From Bacillaceae bacterium S4-13-56 (GTDB taxonomy: Bacteria; Bacillota; Bacilli; Bacillales; JAWJLM01): a stretch of 64,000 nt of DNA. The stretch's first letter is position 1; every line of letters begins with the position of its first letter. The translations under genes were made by a program, and so were the position numbers. The notes beneath the pieces were generated by a model. It ran no database searches, was not told the origin of the DNA, and worked only from the letters and a program-made list of their open reading frames with translations. Below are positions 35,643 to 43,564 of this stretch, piece by piece. The stretch lies in assembly GCA_040191315.1 (NCBI GenBank), contig JAWJLM010000004.1, positions 78,767 through 142,766 on the forward strand, given 5' to 3'.

Positions 35643-36692
35643 ATGAAAGACACAATTCCCGTTCGACGAGGAGAGGAACTTGACCTCCAACTTTTAGAAA
35701 AATATTTACGGGAAAAGTTGCCGGACCTGCCACAAGGACAATTACAGGTTGAGCAGTTCCCATCGGGACATTCCAATTTAACCTACTCTTTATCAATTGG
35801 TCCATGGGAAGCGGTCCTTAGAAAACGTCCTCTTGGACCAGTAGCATCAAAAGCTCATGATATGAACAGAGAATATAAAATTCTAAAAGCGATCCATCCC
35901 TATTTTCAAATAGCACCGATGCCTTATCTTTATGAATCAGACTCATCCATTACCGGTAGTGAATTTTTCGTGATGGAAAGACGGCATGGAGTAGTTTTTG
36001 ATACAGAATATCCAAAAGAAATCGAAGAAACAGAAGAAAATGGGCGTAAGATTTCGGATGCCATGGTAAAAAATCTAGTCAAACTCCACTCTATTGATTA
36101 TACAAAAACAGAGCTTGTCGATATGGCGAAGCCAGAAGGGTTTCTTGAGAGACAGGTCCATGGCTGGATCAAGCGTTATGAAAATGCCAAAACCGATGAT
36201 GTTCAAAGAGTGGATCAACTTACCCAATGGTTAAAAACGAATATTCCTGAATCACCAAGCCCAACGATCATTCATTACGATTTCAAACCGAATAACGCGA
36301 TGTTTGATCCGAATGATCTCACCAAAATGGTTGGACTTTTCGATTGGGAAATGACAACAGTTGGAGATCCACTCGCAGACCTTGGTGTCACTCTTAGCTA
36401 TTGGGTGCAGGGCGATGACCCTGAACTATTAAAATATGGATTCGGAAAGCCGCCAATCACAACCAAAGCTGGCTTTTACTCAAGAGAGGAATTTGCAAAA
36501 AAATACGCGGATATGACAGGAGCGGACTTAACGAATCTCCCGTTCTATGTCACTTTCGCCTACTTTAAATTAGCTGTCATTGCCCAGCAAATTTATTTCC
36601 GATACAAAAAAGGACAGACGGAGGACCCGCGATTTGCAAGATTTAACCAAGCTGTTGCAGCCTTAGTTGAAATTGCCAGCACACGCTCCTAA
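35643..36692 (+). CDS. Phosphotransferase, ACAD10/11 N-terminal or LvaA-like kinase
   Basis: Aminoglycoside-phosphotransferase-fold kinase of 349 aa. In human ACAD10 and ACAD11 this domain is fused to an acyl-CoA dehydrogenase; in the Pseudomonas levulinate pathway the separate kinase LvaA phosphorylates 4-hydroxyacyl-CoA. Signatures are GHSNLTYSLSIG (nucleotide loop), AVLRKRPLGPVASKAHDMNR, the catalytic loop HYDFKPNNAMF and the metal site GLFDWEMTTVGDPLADLG. It starts 3 nt after the thioesterase stop with AAGGAGG overlapping that gene. Together with the ACAD11-like gene at 28295 it suggests a 4-hydroxyacid route. Confidence 0.88.
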   Translation: MKDTIPVRRGEELDLQLLEKYLREKLPDLPQGQLQVEQFPSGHSNLTYSLSIGPWEAVLRKRPLGPVASKAHDMNREYKILKAIHPYFQIAPMPYLYESDSSITGSEFFVMERRHGVVFDTEYPKEIEETEENGRKISDAMVKNLVKLHSIDYTKTELVDMAKPEGFLERQVHGWIKRYENAKTDDVQRVDQLTQWLKTNIPESPSPTIIHYDFKPNNAMFDPNDLTKMVGLFDWEMTTVGDPLADLGVTLSYWVQGDDPELLKYGFGKPPITTKAGFYSREEFAKKYADMTGADLTNLPFYVTFAYFKLAVIAQQIYFRYKKGQTEDPRFARFNQAVAALVEIASTRS

Positions 36693-36808
36693 ACTTGATC
36701 GGCAGTAAACGTTGTGAATCTGTAAACCGTAATATTTTAAAAATGGGTATGCCCAGCTCTAAACCGAGGGCATCCCCCTATCCAATCTTTCAAAAAGGAG
36801 GGTATTCC

Positions 36809-38545
36809 ATGTTACGTACAGTTAAAGGAGGGTCTTTTTTAGTTGATAAGACTTCCCCTAATGACGCTTTTTTTCCAGAGGATTTAACCGATGAACATTT
36901 AATGATCAAGTCAACGGCCAAGAAGTTTGTGGAAAATGAGGTGCTCGCTGCCCAAGAACAAATTGAAAATCAAGACTTTGACACAGTTGTAGGCTTGCTA
37001 AGAAAAGCAGGAGACCTTGGATTACTGGCTCATAGTATTCCAGAAGCCTACGGCGGCCTAGGATTAGACAAAATCAGTAAAGGAATCGTTGGTGAGCAAG
37101 TAGGCGGATCGGGAAGCTACGGAGTGGCCCATTCCAATCACACCTGCATCGCCACACTCCCAATCACTTACTACGGTACTCCCGAGCAAAAATCCAAATA
37201 CTTACCTAAACTCGCAAGTGGCGAATATATCGGAGCCTACTGTCTAACCGAGCCAGATGCTGGATCAGACGCCATGAGCGGCAAAACCACCGCTACCCTA
37301 AACGAAACTGGAACCCATTATCTATTGAATGGGACCAAGATCTACATCACCAACGCCATCTTCTCCGACACATTCATCGTCTACGCCAAAGTCGATGGCC
37401 AACACTTCACTGCCTTCATCGTAGAAAAAGACTTCCCAGGATTAAACCTCGGTCCAGAAGAAAACAAAATGGGAATCAAAGGCTCCTCCACTCGGTCTGT
37501 CATTTTTGAAGACTGCCAGGTCCCAGTTGAAAACGTCCTAGGAGACATTGGGAAAGGCCACCTAATCGCCTTCACCGTCCTCAATCTAGGACGCTTCAAC
37601 CTAGGATTTGCCTGCACCGGCGGAGCCAAACGAACCCTCACCATGACCATAGACCATACCTTACAAAGAAAACAATTTAACCAACCCATCGCAAATTTCA
37701 GGGCTTCCAAGGAAAAAATAGCCAAGATGGCCGCAAGAATTTTTGCATCGGAGTCCTTGCACTATCGGACAGCAGGGTTATTGGAGGAAGCTCTTAAGGG
37801 CCTGGATGGGGAAGAGGATCGTCGTAAAGTAGTGGCTGCGATGTCCGAATTTGCATTAGAATGCGCGGCTTGTAAAGTGTATGGCTCTGAAACATTAGAT
37901 TATGTTGCGGATGAATCTGTACAACTATTTGGAGGAGCCGGATTCATAAAAGATTACGGAGTGGAGCGAGTTTACCGAGATTCCCGCATTAACCGAATTT
38001 TTGAAGGAACGAATGAAATTAATCGTCTGCTATTAACAGGTCAATTTTTAAAGAAATCCCTAAAGGGTGAGCTTGCCTATGAGAGGCCATTAATGGTAGC
38101 TCGTGAACGCTTGCGTCGGGAGATTTTTCATGGTGACTTGAGTTTAGAGGAGAAAGTGGAGGATATACGAGCATTATATCTTGTCCTTGTGGATGCAGCT
38201 CGTGACAAGTACGGATTAGCTATGGAGAACGAGCAAGAAGTGCTTATGAAGCTTTCCGATATGGCCATTCATTTGTATGCAGCCGAATCTGCTGTCTTAC
38301 GTCTAAACAAGTTGGATTCCAGCAACCGCGACTTTAAATATAAGGAGCTCCTTGCCCAGACTGTGGTTGAAGAATCGTATAGTGCCGTGTCAGGTTTAGT
38401 GAGGCCACTGTTACCTGACCTGTTTGAATTGGATGATCCAATGGGGGATCGGATACTCAAAGCACTCGATGGACGACGATTTACAGGAGGCATTGCCCGA
38501 AACCGTAAAATCGCAGAGATGGTTTATGAAAGAGGGGAATATTAA
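36809..38545 (+). CDS. Acyl-CoA dehydrogenase (VLCAD-like, with C-terminal extension)
   Basis: FAD enzyme that makes 2-enoyl-CoA from acyl-CoA. It is 578 aa from the ATG at 36809 behind AAAAAGGAGGG; the frame extends upstream to 36695 but lacks a site there. Family motifs are YCLTEPDAGSDA, NGTKIYITNA, MGIKGSSTRSV and the catalytic Glu region RIFEGTNEINR. A C-terminal helical extension of about 150 residues follows, as in VLCAD/ACAD9-like bacterial enzymes. Codon choice from about 37080 to 37700 is strongly C-ending, unlike the remainder of the gene. Confidence 0.92.
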   Translation: MLRTVKGGSFLVDKTSPNDAFFPEDLTDEHLMIKSTAKKFVENEVLAAQEQIENQDFDTVVGLLRKAGDLGLLAHSIPEAYGGLGLDKISKGIVGEQVGGSGSYGVAHSNHTCIATLPITYYGTPEQKSKYLPKLASGEYIGAYCLTEPDAGSDAMSGKTTATLNETGTHYLLNGTKIYITNAIFSDTFIVYAKVDGQHFTAFIVEKDFPGLNLGPEENKMGIKGSSTRSVIFEDCQVPVENVLGDIGKGHLIAFTVLNLGRFNLGFACTGGAKRTLTMTIDHTLQRKQFNQPIANFRASKEKIAKMAARIFASESLHYRTAGLLEEALKGLDGEEDRRKVVAAMSEFALECAACKVYGSETLDYVADESVQLFGGAGFIKDYGVERVYRDSRINRIFEGTNEINRLLLTGQFLKKSLKGELAYERPLMVARERLRREIFHGDLSLEEKVEDIRALYLVLVDAARDKYGLAMENEQEVLMKLSDMAIHLYAAESAVLRLNKLDSSNRDFKYKELLAQTVVEESYSAVSGLVRPLLPDLFELDDPMGDRILKALDGRRFTGGIARNRKIAEMVYERGEY

Positions 38546-38555
38546 AAAGTGAACT

Positions 38556-38589
38556 AACCGACTCATCTGATAATGGATGTGTCGGTTTT
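38556..38589 (+). terminator. Terminator of the acyl-CoA cluster
   Basis: Stem AACCGACTCATC / GATGTGTCGGTT with one mismatch, 8-nt loop, then TTTC; 10 nt past the dehydrogenase stop. Confidence 0.85.
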
Positions 38590-38613
38590 CATATATAAGT
38601 ATGAAAATAGGTC

Positions 38614-38650
38614 AACAAAAAAAGAGCTTAGACTGAATTCCAAGCTCTTT
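38614..38650 (-). terminator. Terminator of hemolysin III gene
   Basis: 9-bp stem AAAGAGCTT / AAGCTCTTT around 12 nt. Read on the minus strand it is followed by TTTTTTGTTG. It serves the minus-strand gene at 38687. Confidence 0.85.
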
Positions 38651-38686
38651 CTACAAGTCTATAGTCCCTATTTTAAAGCTTATTTC

Positions 38687-39334
38687 TTATTCCCACGGCA
38701 ACAAATACAACAAAATGGCAAAAAAGTGAGTTGCTGTACCTGCAAGGACAAATAAATGCCATACTGCATGATGGAATTTAAATCCTCTCCACACATAGAA
38801 GACAGCACCGAATGTGTATAGTAAACCTCCAGTGATCAAAAGTGTCAGTCCATTCGGATGTAAATTTGACGATATCTGGTTCCAACCGAATACAATCAAC
38901 CATCCCATGATAATATAAAGTATGGTCGACATGAATAAGAACTTTTTGACAAAGAACGCTTTGAAAATCGTACCACCAATCGCAAGTGCCCAAACAACTC
39001 CAAACAAAGTCCAGCCTACCCATCCTTTTATGATGATGAAAAGAAATGGTGTGTAGGTTCCTGCGATAAAAAAGTAGATGAGGGAGTGATCAAATATTTC
39101 AAATAAATCCTTTACTCTTCCTTCAGGAAAACTGTGTACCAAAGTGGAGGAAAAGTATAATAGTACCATGGTGACCCCAAAGATGGTGAAGCTTACGACA
39201 TGCCAGGTCGATCCATAAATGGAAGAGTAAATGACTAAAATAGTAAGAGCAGCAATACTCAATAGAGCGCCGATTCCGTGTGTGATAGCGTTGGCGAGCT
39301 CCTCTGTTTTAGTGTATGTGTGGGTGTCAGCCAT
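38687..39334 (-). CDS. Hemolysin III family membrane protein (PAQR fold)
   Basis: 215-aa integral membrane protein with seven hydrophobic helices. Family signatures are EELANAITHGIGALLSIAA, FSSTLVHSF-like STLVHSFPEGRVKDLFEIFDHSLIYFFIAGTYTPF and KFHHAVWHLFVLAGTATHFFAI, holding the conserved His/Asp set. Such proteins are named after a Bacillus cereus hemolysin, but most are housekeeping membrane proteins of unclear role. It is monocistronic; the ATG follows GAAAGGATG. Confidence 0.92.
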   Translation of the reverse strand: MADTHTYTKTEELANAITHGIGALLSIAALTILVIYSSIYGSTWHVVSFTIFGVTMVLLYFSSTLVHSFPEGRVKDLFEIFDHSLIYFFIAGTYTPFLFIIIKGWVGWTLFGVVWALAIGGTIFKAFFVKKFLFMSTILYIIMGWLIVFGWNQISSNLHPNGLTLLITGGLLYTFGAVFYVWRGFKFHHAVWHLFVLAGTATHFFAILLYLLPWE

Positions 39335-39491
39335 AAAATCATCCTTTCATATTGTACAAACCACCTAATAATAAGTTATTATGCTACTTTTTGAAGGAAT
39401 TTAATAGTTACATTTATCATATGTTAGAAAAATTTTTTTGGGCTTGATCAGTGTGGTAAAATCAACTAATTTACATAGAGGTGGGGAAAGC

Positions 39492-39923
39492 ATGAAAATT
39501 AAACGCTTAGGAAGTGAAGGCGCAGAAGCTTATTGGAAGTTGCGATTGGAAGCTTTGAAGGGATATCCAGAGGCATTTGCTACAAGTTATAAAGAGGCCG
39601 TCCAAAGGACTAATCCTGTTGAACAGACGGCAGAGAACTTGGAAGGGAACTCCACATTTGGCGCCTTTGTGGAAGGGGAATTGGTTGGGGTAGTCACTCT
39701 TAATGGCGAAAAATACGAGAAAATGAATCATAAAGGACATATAGTTGCCATGTACGTGACACCTCATGTAAGGAATATGAGAGTTGGTCAAGCTCTAATG
39801 AAAAAGGCTATGGAGCAGGCCAAGGAATTAGAACATTTGGAACAGCTGAATTTAGCTGTGGTAACAACAAGCAAGCCTGCAAAAAAATTATATACTAGCG
39901 TTGGCTTTGAAACGTACGGATAG
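39492..39923 (+). CDS. GNAT-family acetyltransferase, ended by an early in-frame stop
   Basis: N-acetyltransferase of the GNAT fold, 143 aa from ATG 39492 behind GAGGTGGGGAAA. The acetyl-CoA binding region is MYVTPHVRNMRVGQALMKKA and the end is KLYTSVGFETYG. In homologues the protein continues after this motif. Here a TAG at 39921-39923 is followed in the same frame by EKRALKVNGEYYDEEFMVLFL up to TGA at 39987. That is exactly the expected tail, so a single nonsense change has removed the last 21 or so residues. The enzyme may be inactive. The substrate is unknown. Confidence 0.85.
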   Translation: MKIKRLGSEGAEAYWKLRLEALKGYPEAFATSYKEAVQRTNPVEQTAENLEGNSTFGAFVEGELVGVVTLNGEKYEKMNHKGHIVAMYVTPHVRNMRVGQALMKKAMEQAKELEHLEQLNLAVVTTSKPAKKLYTSVGFETYG

Positions 39924-40102
39924 GAAAAAAGAGCTTTAAAAGTAAATGGCGAGTATTACGATGAGGAGTTTATGGTGTTATTTTTGTGAGGTTGATAAGC
40001 AAAAGGCAAAAATATATGTGATTTTTACAAAATTCGTTTTAATTCTGATATCAAAATATTTTTTTTGAAATAGAGGTATGCAGCAGTAAATCCATAGTTT
40101 GG

Positions 40103-40169
40103 CTCGTATAATAGCAGGAATAGGGCCTGTGAGTTTCTACCAGTTGACCGTAAATAAACTGACTACGGG
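40103..40169 (+). promoter_or_regulatory. Purine (guanine-type) riboswitch aptamer
   Basis: The aptamer shows all conserved parts: P1 CTCGTA / TACGGG, TATAAT after P1, GGAATAGGGCC, AGTTTCTACC and CCGTAAA. The specificity base in the 3' junction is C (GACTACG), which predicts guanine or hypoxanthine binding. A terminator follows at 40223. No purine gene follows; the next gene, 405 nt on, is a Nudix protein. Confidence 0.88.
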
Positions 40170-40222
40170 ATAGTGAACCATTTTGTAAAAGATCCTTCTC
40201 CGAGGATCCATTTATTTAGATT

Positions 40223-40271
40223 GCTCAAAAATGAATGCTTACTTGTAAAGTATTGATTTTTGAGCTTTTTT
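40223..40271 (+). terminator. Expression-platform terminator after guanine riboswitch
   Basis: Long interrupted stem GCTCAAAAAT ... ATTTTTGAGC followed by TTTTTTAT. A smaller hairpin GATCCT / AGGATC lies between aptamer and terminator. Confidence 0.85.
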
Positions 40272-40275
40272 ATAC

Positions 40276-40574
40276 TATCAGAAGTTTATAACATCGGCGG
40301 TTGATAGTATAAGAATTTATAAGTTGTTAGACCTTCAGCCAGGGGCTAAGTCTATTAAGTCAAAAGGCTATCGTCTAGAATCTCTAGTAAAGATTTCATC
40401 CCTAAAAAATAAAACAATCAAATTCGTAAATGAAGAAGTTATTCTTATTAGGAGATAAAGTAACGATATATTTGTGAAATGAGGGGTGCGGTCTTTGCTT
40501 TTGAGGGGACAGCCTAGCTTTGTGGGGATATGCTAAAATATAGATAATACATCAAACCATACGGGGGTTGCATC
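40276..40574 (+). other. Gap between riboswitch terminator and Nudix gene
   Basis: It begins with an inverted repeat (TATACTATCA near 40270 and TGATAGTATA near 40302). A start-less open frame ending about 40456 reads LLDLQPGAKSIKSKGYRLES and then VNEEVILIRR. It may be the residue of the gene once controlled by the riboswitch, but the family is not recognised. The Nudix ribosome-binding site ACGGGGGTT closes the gap. Confidence 0.35.
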
Positions 40575-41204
40575 ATGGAAGGTGAGCTACTGAAGGTTTT
40601 TGATAAAAATAGAAATGAAATAGGAGTTGCATCTAGGTCAGAGGTCCACCAAAAAGGACTTTGGCATGAAACATTTCATTGCTGGCTTGTTCGAAAGGAT
40701 CCATCGGGGACAGAGATCTTTTTCCAATTAAGAAGCAAGAATAAAAAGGATTGGCCCAATTTATTAGATATTACAGCTGCAGGACACTTACTTGCAGATG
40801 AAACGGTAGAAGATGGTATCCGGGAGGTTGAAGAGGAACTGGGAATTCCTGTTCATTTTCAGGATTTGATTTCTTTAGGTGTGATTCAAAATCAAGTAAC
40901 AATCGGTGCCTTTTTGGATCATGAATTTTGCCATGTTTTTTTATACGAAGGAAATTTTAAGCATGAAGATTTCAATCTTCAAGAAGAGGAAGTTTCCGGA
41001 ATGTTTCAGGCTTCTTTTGATGAATTTTGTGAACTTTGGACTGGTGGAAGAGAGACGTTAGAAGTGGAAGGCTTTGTGTTGGATAAAGAAGGTGTACGTT
41101 TATCGGAGAGTCGTGTGGTTAGCCAGGATGACTTTGTGTCACAAGAAAGTACATACTACCCTGAGCTTATTGAAAAAATGACTAAGATTATGGGGAGGCA
41201 GTAA
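40575..41204 (+). CDS. Nudix hydrolase (YfcD/IPP-isomerase-like)
   Basis: 209-aa Nudix-fold protein. The Nudix box region reads GHLLADETVEDGIREVEEEL, one residue shorter between the first Glu and REVEEELG than the textbook motif, as in YfcD-like proteins. The preceding FHCWLVRKD and FFQLRSKNKKDWPNLLDITAAGH resemble isopentenyl-diphosphate isomerase-like Nudix enzymes. The substrate is unknown. The ATG follows GGGGGTTGCATC. Confidence 0.88.
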   Translation: MEGELLKVFDKNRNEIGVASRSEVHQKGLWHETFHCWLVRKDPSGTEIFFQLRSKNKKDWPNLLDITAAGHLLADETVEDGIREVEEELGIPVHFQDLISLGVIQNQVTIGAFLDHEFCHVFLYEGNFKHEDFNLQEEEVSGMFQASFDEFCELWTGGRETLEVEGFVLDKEGVRLSESRVVSQDDFVSQESTYYPELIEKMTKIMGRQ

Positions 41205-41221
41205 TAAAAGTTAAAATAGAC

Positions 41222-41600
41222 CTGTTTTAAATTCAGTTTTCAGTTTTTGAGGTCGGAAAAAGTCAATTTATAAGGGTTTATAATTGAGTTTTGTTAGTGA
41301 ATGACTGGTGAAACTAAATTAAAATGGCATTTTTATTGATTTTTATGCTTTTAAATACGGTCAAACTTAATAAAAACTGGTTTTAAATTCAGTTCGACCA
41401 TAAAAAGGAAGAGCAAAACTCAATTAAGAAAGCTTTTTAATGGAGTTTTAACCAGAATAAATAAATAGAACTCAATAAAGCCCCCTTTTAAATTGAGTTT
41501 TAACTAGAAATTCTAACAAAAACTTGATAATGAGAGGCTCTTTTTCGAGTTTTAAAGTAGGTTAAGCCCTAAAAGTCAAATTAACTAGTTAATAAGAAGG
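41222..41600. repeat. Phased short-word array P4 (GAGTTTT / AAACTC alternating)
   Basis: A 380-nt AT-rich gap between two convergent genes. From 41386 on, the word (A)TTGAGTTTT and its complement alternate strands at 41386(+), 41415(-), 41443(+), 41468(-), 41492(+), 41519(-), 41546(+) and 41573(-), about 24-29 nt apart. The earlier part (41231-41380) has looser copies. It contains no gene. Confidence 0.6.
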
Positions 41601-41637
41601 GCCGGCTAAGAAGACCAAGACCGGCTCTCCAAAAAAA

Positions 41638-42999
41638 TCAATTAATTAATGCTTGCAATGGAGCTGGAATTCGTCCTCCGCGATGAATCATTTTAGCTGA
41701 GCTATAAGGGTTAACTCCCATGACAGGAGCACGGCCCAGAAGACCACCAAATTCGACCATGTCACCCTCTTTTTTGCCAGGCACAGGAATGACACGGACA
41801 GCCGTGGTCTTTTTATTAATCATCCCAATGGCGGCCTCATCAGCAATGATTGCGGAAAGTGTTTCGGCTGTCACTTCACCAGTTAGGGCGATCATATCTA
41901 ATCCCACGGAGCAAACGCAGGTCATGGCTTCGAGCTTAGAAAGGGTGAGTGCCTCATCAATAATCCCTTGAATCATTCCATTGTCTTCACTGACAGGAAT
42001 GAAGGCTCCACTTAATCCCCCGACATACGAGCTTGCCATGGCACCACCTTTTTTAACGGCATCATTCATGAGCGCAAGAGCTGCAATCGTCCCGTGAGTC
42101 CCAACGCGCTCCAACCCAATTTCTTCAAGGATCTCAGCTACACTATCGTTGGTAGCATTCGTGGGTGCGAGGGAGAGGTCCATGATCCCAAAAGGAACAT
42201 CAAGCCTTTCCGCAACAACACGACCCATGAGTTCGCCTGCACGAGTAATTTTAAAGGCAGTTTTTTTAATCACGTCAGCTACTTGCCCCAAATCGGCATC
42301 TGGATAACGTTTTAACGCACTTAATACTACACCGGGCCCGCTAACTCCAACATTCAGAACGACTTCACCTTCTCCGGAACCATGGAAAGCCCCCGCCATG
42401 AATGGATTATCCTCTACTGGATTGCAAAAAACGACCAGCTTGGCACATGCAATTCCATTTTGGTCCTTTGTTTTTTCAGCTGCCTCTTTTATGATTTCAC
42501 CAAGCTGTCGAACAGCATCCATATTAATACCTGTTTTTGTAGTAGCTACTGAAATGGATGAACAAACCCGCTCGGTTACAGCCAAGGCTTCTGGTAACGC
42601 CTCAAGCAATGTTTGGTCTCCTTTTGTTGTTCCTTTATGAACAAGGGCCGAATATCCTCCTATAAAATCTACCCCAAGATCGCGCGCGGCTCGATCCAGC
42701 GTTTTTGCTAAAGTAATAGCTTCTTCTACAGTGGCATTCCCCAAAATTTCAGCAACAGGAGTGATTGAAATTCGTTTGTTAATGATCGGAATTCCAAATT
42801 CTTTTTCCACCTGCTCTGCAACTTCTTTCAAGTGTCCTGCATAGGAAGTGATTTTTTCATAAACTCTACTGTTCATTTTTTCAAAATTGGAATCGGCACA
42901 GTCCCTGAGGCTAATCCCCATAGTGACTGTTCGTATATCTAAGCTTTCCATTTGGACCATGCGAATAGTTTCTTGAATTTCTGAAAATGCAATACTCAT
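41638..42999 (-). CDS. PFL-like DUF711 family protein (UPF0210)
   Basis: 453-aa protein of the DUF711/UPF0210 family, distantly like pyruvate formate-lyase in fold; its reaction is not established. Typical stretches are [82 protein letters not shown] and [16 protein letters not shown]. It follows the ACT-domain gene by 12 nt. This pair is conserved in many Firmicutes. The pair sits behind a glycine-type riboswitch, which suggests a role linked to glycine or one-carbon metabolism. Confidence 0.9.
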   Translation of the reverse strand: MSIAFSEIQETIRMVQMESLDIRTVTMGISLRDCADSNFEKMNSRVYEKITSYAGHLKEVAEQVEKEFGIPIINKRISITPVAEILGNATVEEAITLAKTLDRAARDLGVDFIGGYSALVHKGTTKGDQTLLEALPEALAVTERVCSSISVATTKTGINMDAVRQLGEIIKEAAEKTKDQNGIACAKLVVFCNPVEDNPFMAGAFHGSGEGEVVLNVGVSGPGVVLSALKRYPDADLGQVADVIKKTAFKITRAGELMGRVVAERLDVPFGIMDLSLAPTNATNDSVAEILEEIGLERVGTHGTIAALALMNDAVKKGGAMASSYVGGLSGAFIPVSEDNGMIQGIIDEALTLSKLEAMTCVCSVGLDMIALTGEVTAETLSAIIADEAAIGMINKKTTAVRVIPVPGKKEGDMVEFGGLLGRAPVMGVNPYSSAKMIHRGGRIPAPLQALIN

Positions 43000-43011
43000 T
43001 AGTTTTCCTCC

Positions 43012-43284
43012 TTAAACACGATGCATAGCTTTGAAAATATCTTCGAGTTGAATGCTGATTTTCAAACCCATCTCTTTCTCAACAGGGGCAAATTGCTCAT
43101 GCAATTTATGAATGCTTTCGTGTTCAGGTAAATCGATGAGCATCATCATAGTAAAAAAATCTTGCAGAATTGTTTGACTGATATCCATAATATTCACTTG
43201 ATTCTCTGCTAACACTGCTGTTACTTTTGCAATAATCCCTACTTGGTCTTTTCCAACCACACTTACGATGGCTCTGTTTTCCAT
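43012..43284 (-). CDS. ACT domain protein (UPF0237)
   Basis: 90-aa single ACT domain, a small-molecule (often amino acid) binding regulatory fold. The start MENRAIVSVVGKDQVGIIAKV is typical of the UPF0237 family. The ATG at 43284 has GGGGTG at 6 nt; upstream frame extensions cross the terminator. It is co-transcribed with the DUF711 gene and could be its regulatory subunit. The leader holds a riboswitch and terminator. Confidence 0.9.
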   Translation of the reverse strand: MENRAIVSVVGKDQVGIIAKVTAVLAENQVNIMDISQTILQDFFTMMMLIDLPEHESIHKLHEQFAPVEKEMGLKISIQLEDIFKAMHRV

Positions 43285-43314
43285 GTTCATCACCCCACAA
43301 AAATTTTTAACCAA

Positions 43315-43345
43315 ATAAAAAAAGATTGGATCCGGTCCAATCTTA
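43315..43345 (-). terminator. Riboswitch-controlled terminator before the ACT gene
   Basis: On the minus strand the stem AAGATTGGA / TCCAATCTT with a 5-nt loop is followed by a run of T. It lies between the glycine aptamer and the ACT gene, as expected of an expression platform. Confidence 0.85.
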
Positions 43346-43384
43346 GGAAAAGGCAATAGAACACCATACTTAAAAGTAGGTATT

Positions 43385-43480
43385 ATCGCTCTTCTGTCCC
43401 TTTGCCTGAGATTGTGAACCCTTCGGCGCCGTTTGGATACGGTCTCTCCAGAAGCTGCTCCGGTTATAGTGGCCCCATAA
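43385..43480 (-). promoter_or_regulatory. Glycine riboswitch (gcvT-type motif), single aptamer visible
   Basis: On the minus strand the sequence contains GGAGAGACCG, GGCGCCGAAGG, CTCAGGCAAA and GGACAGAAGAG in order, the hallmark elements of a glycine aptamer. Only one full aptamer is evident; a second, as in tandem gcvT leaders, was not found upstream. It probably controls the terminator at 43315 and thus the ACT/DUF711 pair. Confidence 0.88.
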
Positions 43481-43564
43481 CGTTCATAGCAACTTATTTA
43501 GTTTAAAGTGTTAAAGAAATAGTAACAGGTCTTCTGTACCTCGTCAAGAAATAATGGATCGTGT

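Noticed and set aside
40254..40456. Open frame after the guanine riboswitch (LLDLQPGAKSIKSK...)
   Set aside because: There is no start codon or ribosome-binding site; a FeoA-like resemblance is too weak, so it is only noted as a possible gene remnant.
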